64,000 nucleotides of DNA from Streptomyces sp. ICC1 (GTDB taxonomy: Bacteria > Actinomycetota > Actinomycetes > Streptomycetales > Streptomycetaceae), in the NCBI RefSeq assembly GCF_003287935.1, contig NZ_CP030287.1:558001-622000 (forward strand). Reading direction: 5' to 3'. A program made the translations under genes and the position numbers. Position 1 is the first letter of the stretch, and each line of letters starts with the position of its first letter. Of the stretch, positions 63,861 to 64,000 are shown piece after piece. The notes under the pieces are model-generated. The model had not been told where the DNA came from. It saw only the letters and a list, made by a program, of their open reading frames with translations, and ran no database searches.

Positions 63861-64000
63861 GCTGTGCCCTCCGGCGCACGATGAAGACGGCGGCACCAGC
63901 ACCAGCCCCGGCCACGATCAGCCCACCGGCGATCACCGTGGTGCTGACGCCGCCCGCTGAGGAAGACGCCGTGCCGCTGACCGTGGGCGAGGGGCTGGCG
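63850..64000 (-). CDS. CopC-like copper-binding protein, C-terminal end only
   Basis: The last 49 codons of a gene entering from the right edge: a Ser/Thr-rich stretch (ASPSPTVSGTASSSAGG) and a membrane helix (TVIAGGLIVAGAGAGAAVFI) ending in RRRAQRVG, the usual tail of actinobacterial CopC proteins; the copper-binding domain is outside the window. Its overlap with the copD-ctaG gene supports the call. Confidence 0.62.
   Translation of the reverse strand, partial: ASPSPTVSGTASSSAGGVSTTVIAGGLIVAGAGAGAAVFIVRRRAQRVG

Overview
The window looks like part of a Streptomyces chromosome. The DNA is very GC-rich, GTG and TTG starts are common, stop/start overlaps of one to four bases are frequent, and the gene order from about 4 to 22 kb (proB, proA, SCO2584/SCO2583-type proteins, M48 protease, nadD, LCP protein, rsfS, histidine phosphatase, tRNA-Ala, leuS, degV, comEA, comEC) is the conserved streptomycete order. 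All calls were made by reading the sequence; no database search was run.

Region 1 (1-22.4 kb) is core chromosome. It holds envelope polymer genes, proline synthesis, spore-wall-associated proteins, NAD synthesis and ribosome silencing. Two identical tRNA-Ala(GGC) genes follow, then leuS behind a leucine-rich leader peptide and an intrinsic terminator (a likely attenuator), then DegV and the competence-type genes comEA and comEC. comEC stops abruptly near 22,376 and is joined in frame to the C-terminal part of a TldD-type metalloprotease. The joint reads like an Illumina Nextera transposon adapter, so the sequence left and right of about 22.38 kb may not be contiguous in the real genome.

Region 2 (22.4-26.6 kb) holds the tldD fragment, an FAD-dependent oxidoreductase and an MFS transporter, the last two overlapping.

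Region 3 (26.7-32.0 kb) is a three-level nest of mobile DNA. An IS3-type element is split by an IS30-type element (3-bp duplication CAG), whose transposase gene is itself split by a complete group II intron (28,647-31,200) encoding a reverse transcriptase/maturase/HNH protein. Removing each layer restores the reading frame of the one below.

Region 4 (32.0-45.2 kb) begins with a hydratase-family gene fragment cut at the IS3 end. It then carries a polymorphic-toxin locus: a huge secreted RHS/YD-repeat protein with an internal bulb-lectin-like segment and a variable C-terminal tip, a translationally coupled candidate immunity protein, and a divergent secreted protein with LamG-like and ricin-type lectin domains.

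Region 5 (45.2-50.7 kb) is accessory DNA: a tRNA-Arg(CCT), a HAD hydrolase fragment, and an ISL3-type element with 23-bp inverted repeats and an 8-bp duplication that carries a DUF2716-like passenger gene. Gene remnants and small unknown ORFs follow.

Region 6 (50.7-58.4 kb) has a cold-shock group (cspA-type, DEAD-box helicase, CBS-domain protein, SCO5918-family protein), then a three-gene overlapping module resembling the Bacillus energy-stress pathway (RsbQ hydrolase, RsbP PAS-phosphatase, STAS antagonist), then two proteins of unknown function.

Region 7 (58.4-64 kb) contains decayed integrase, IS630, DUF5655 and DUF3093 genes, a second cold-shock protein, and a copper/thiol operon on the minus strand (copC end, copD-ctaG fusion, dsbA-like).
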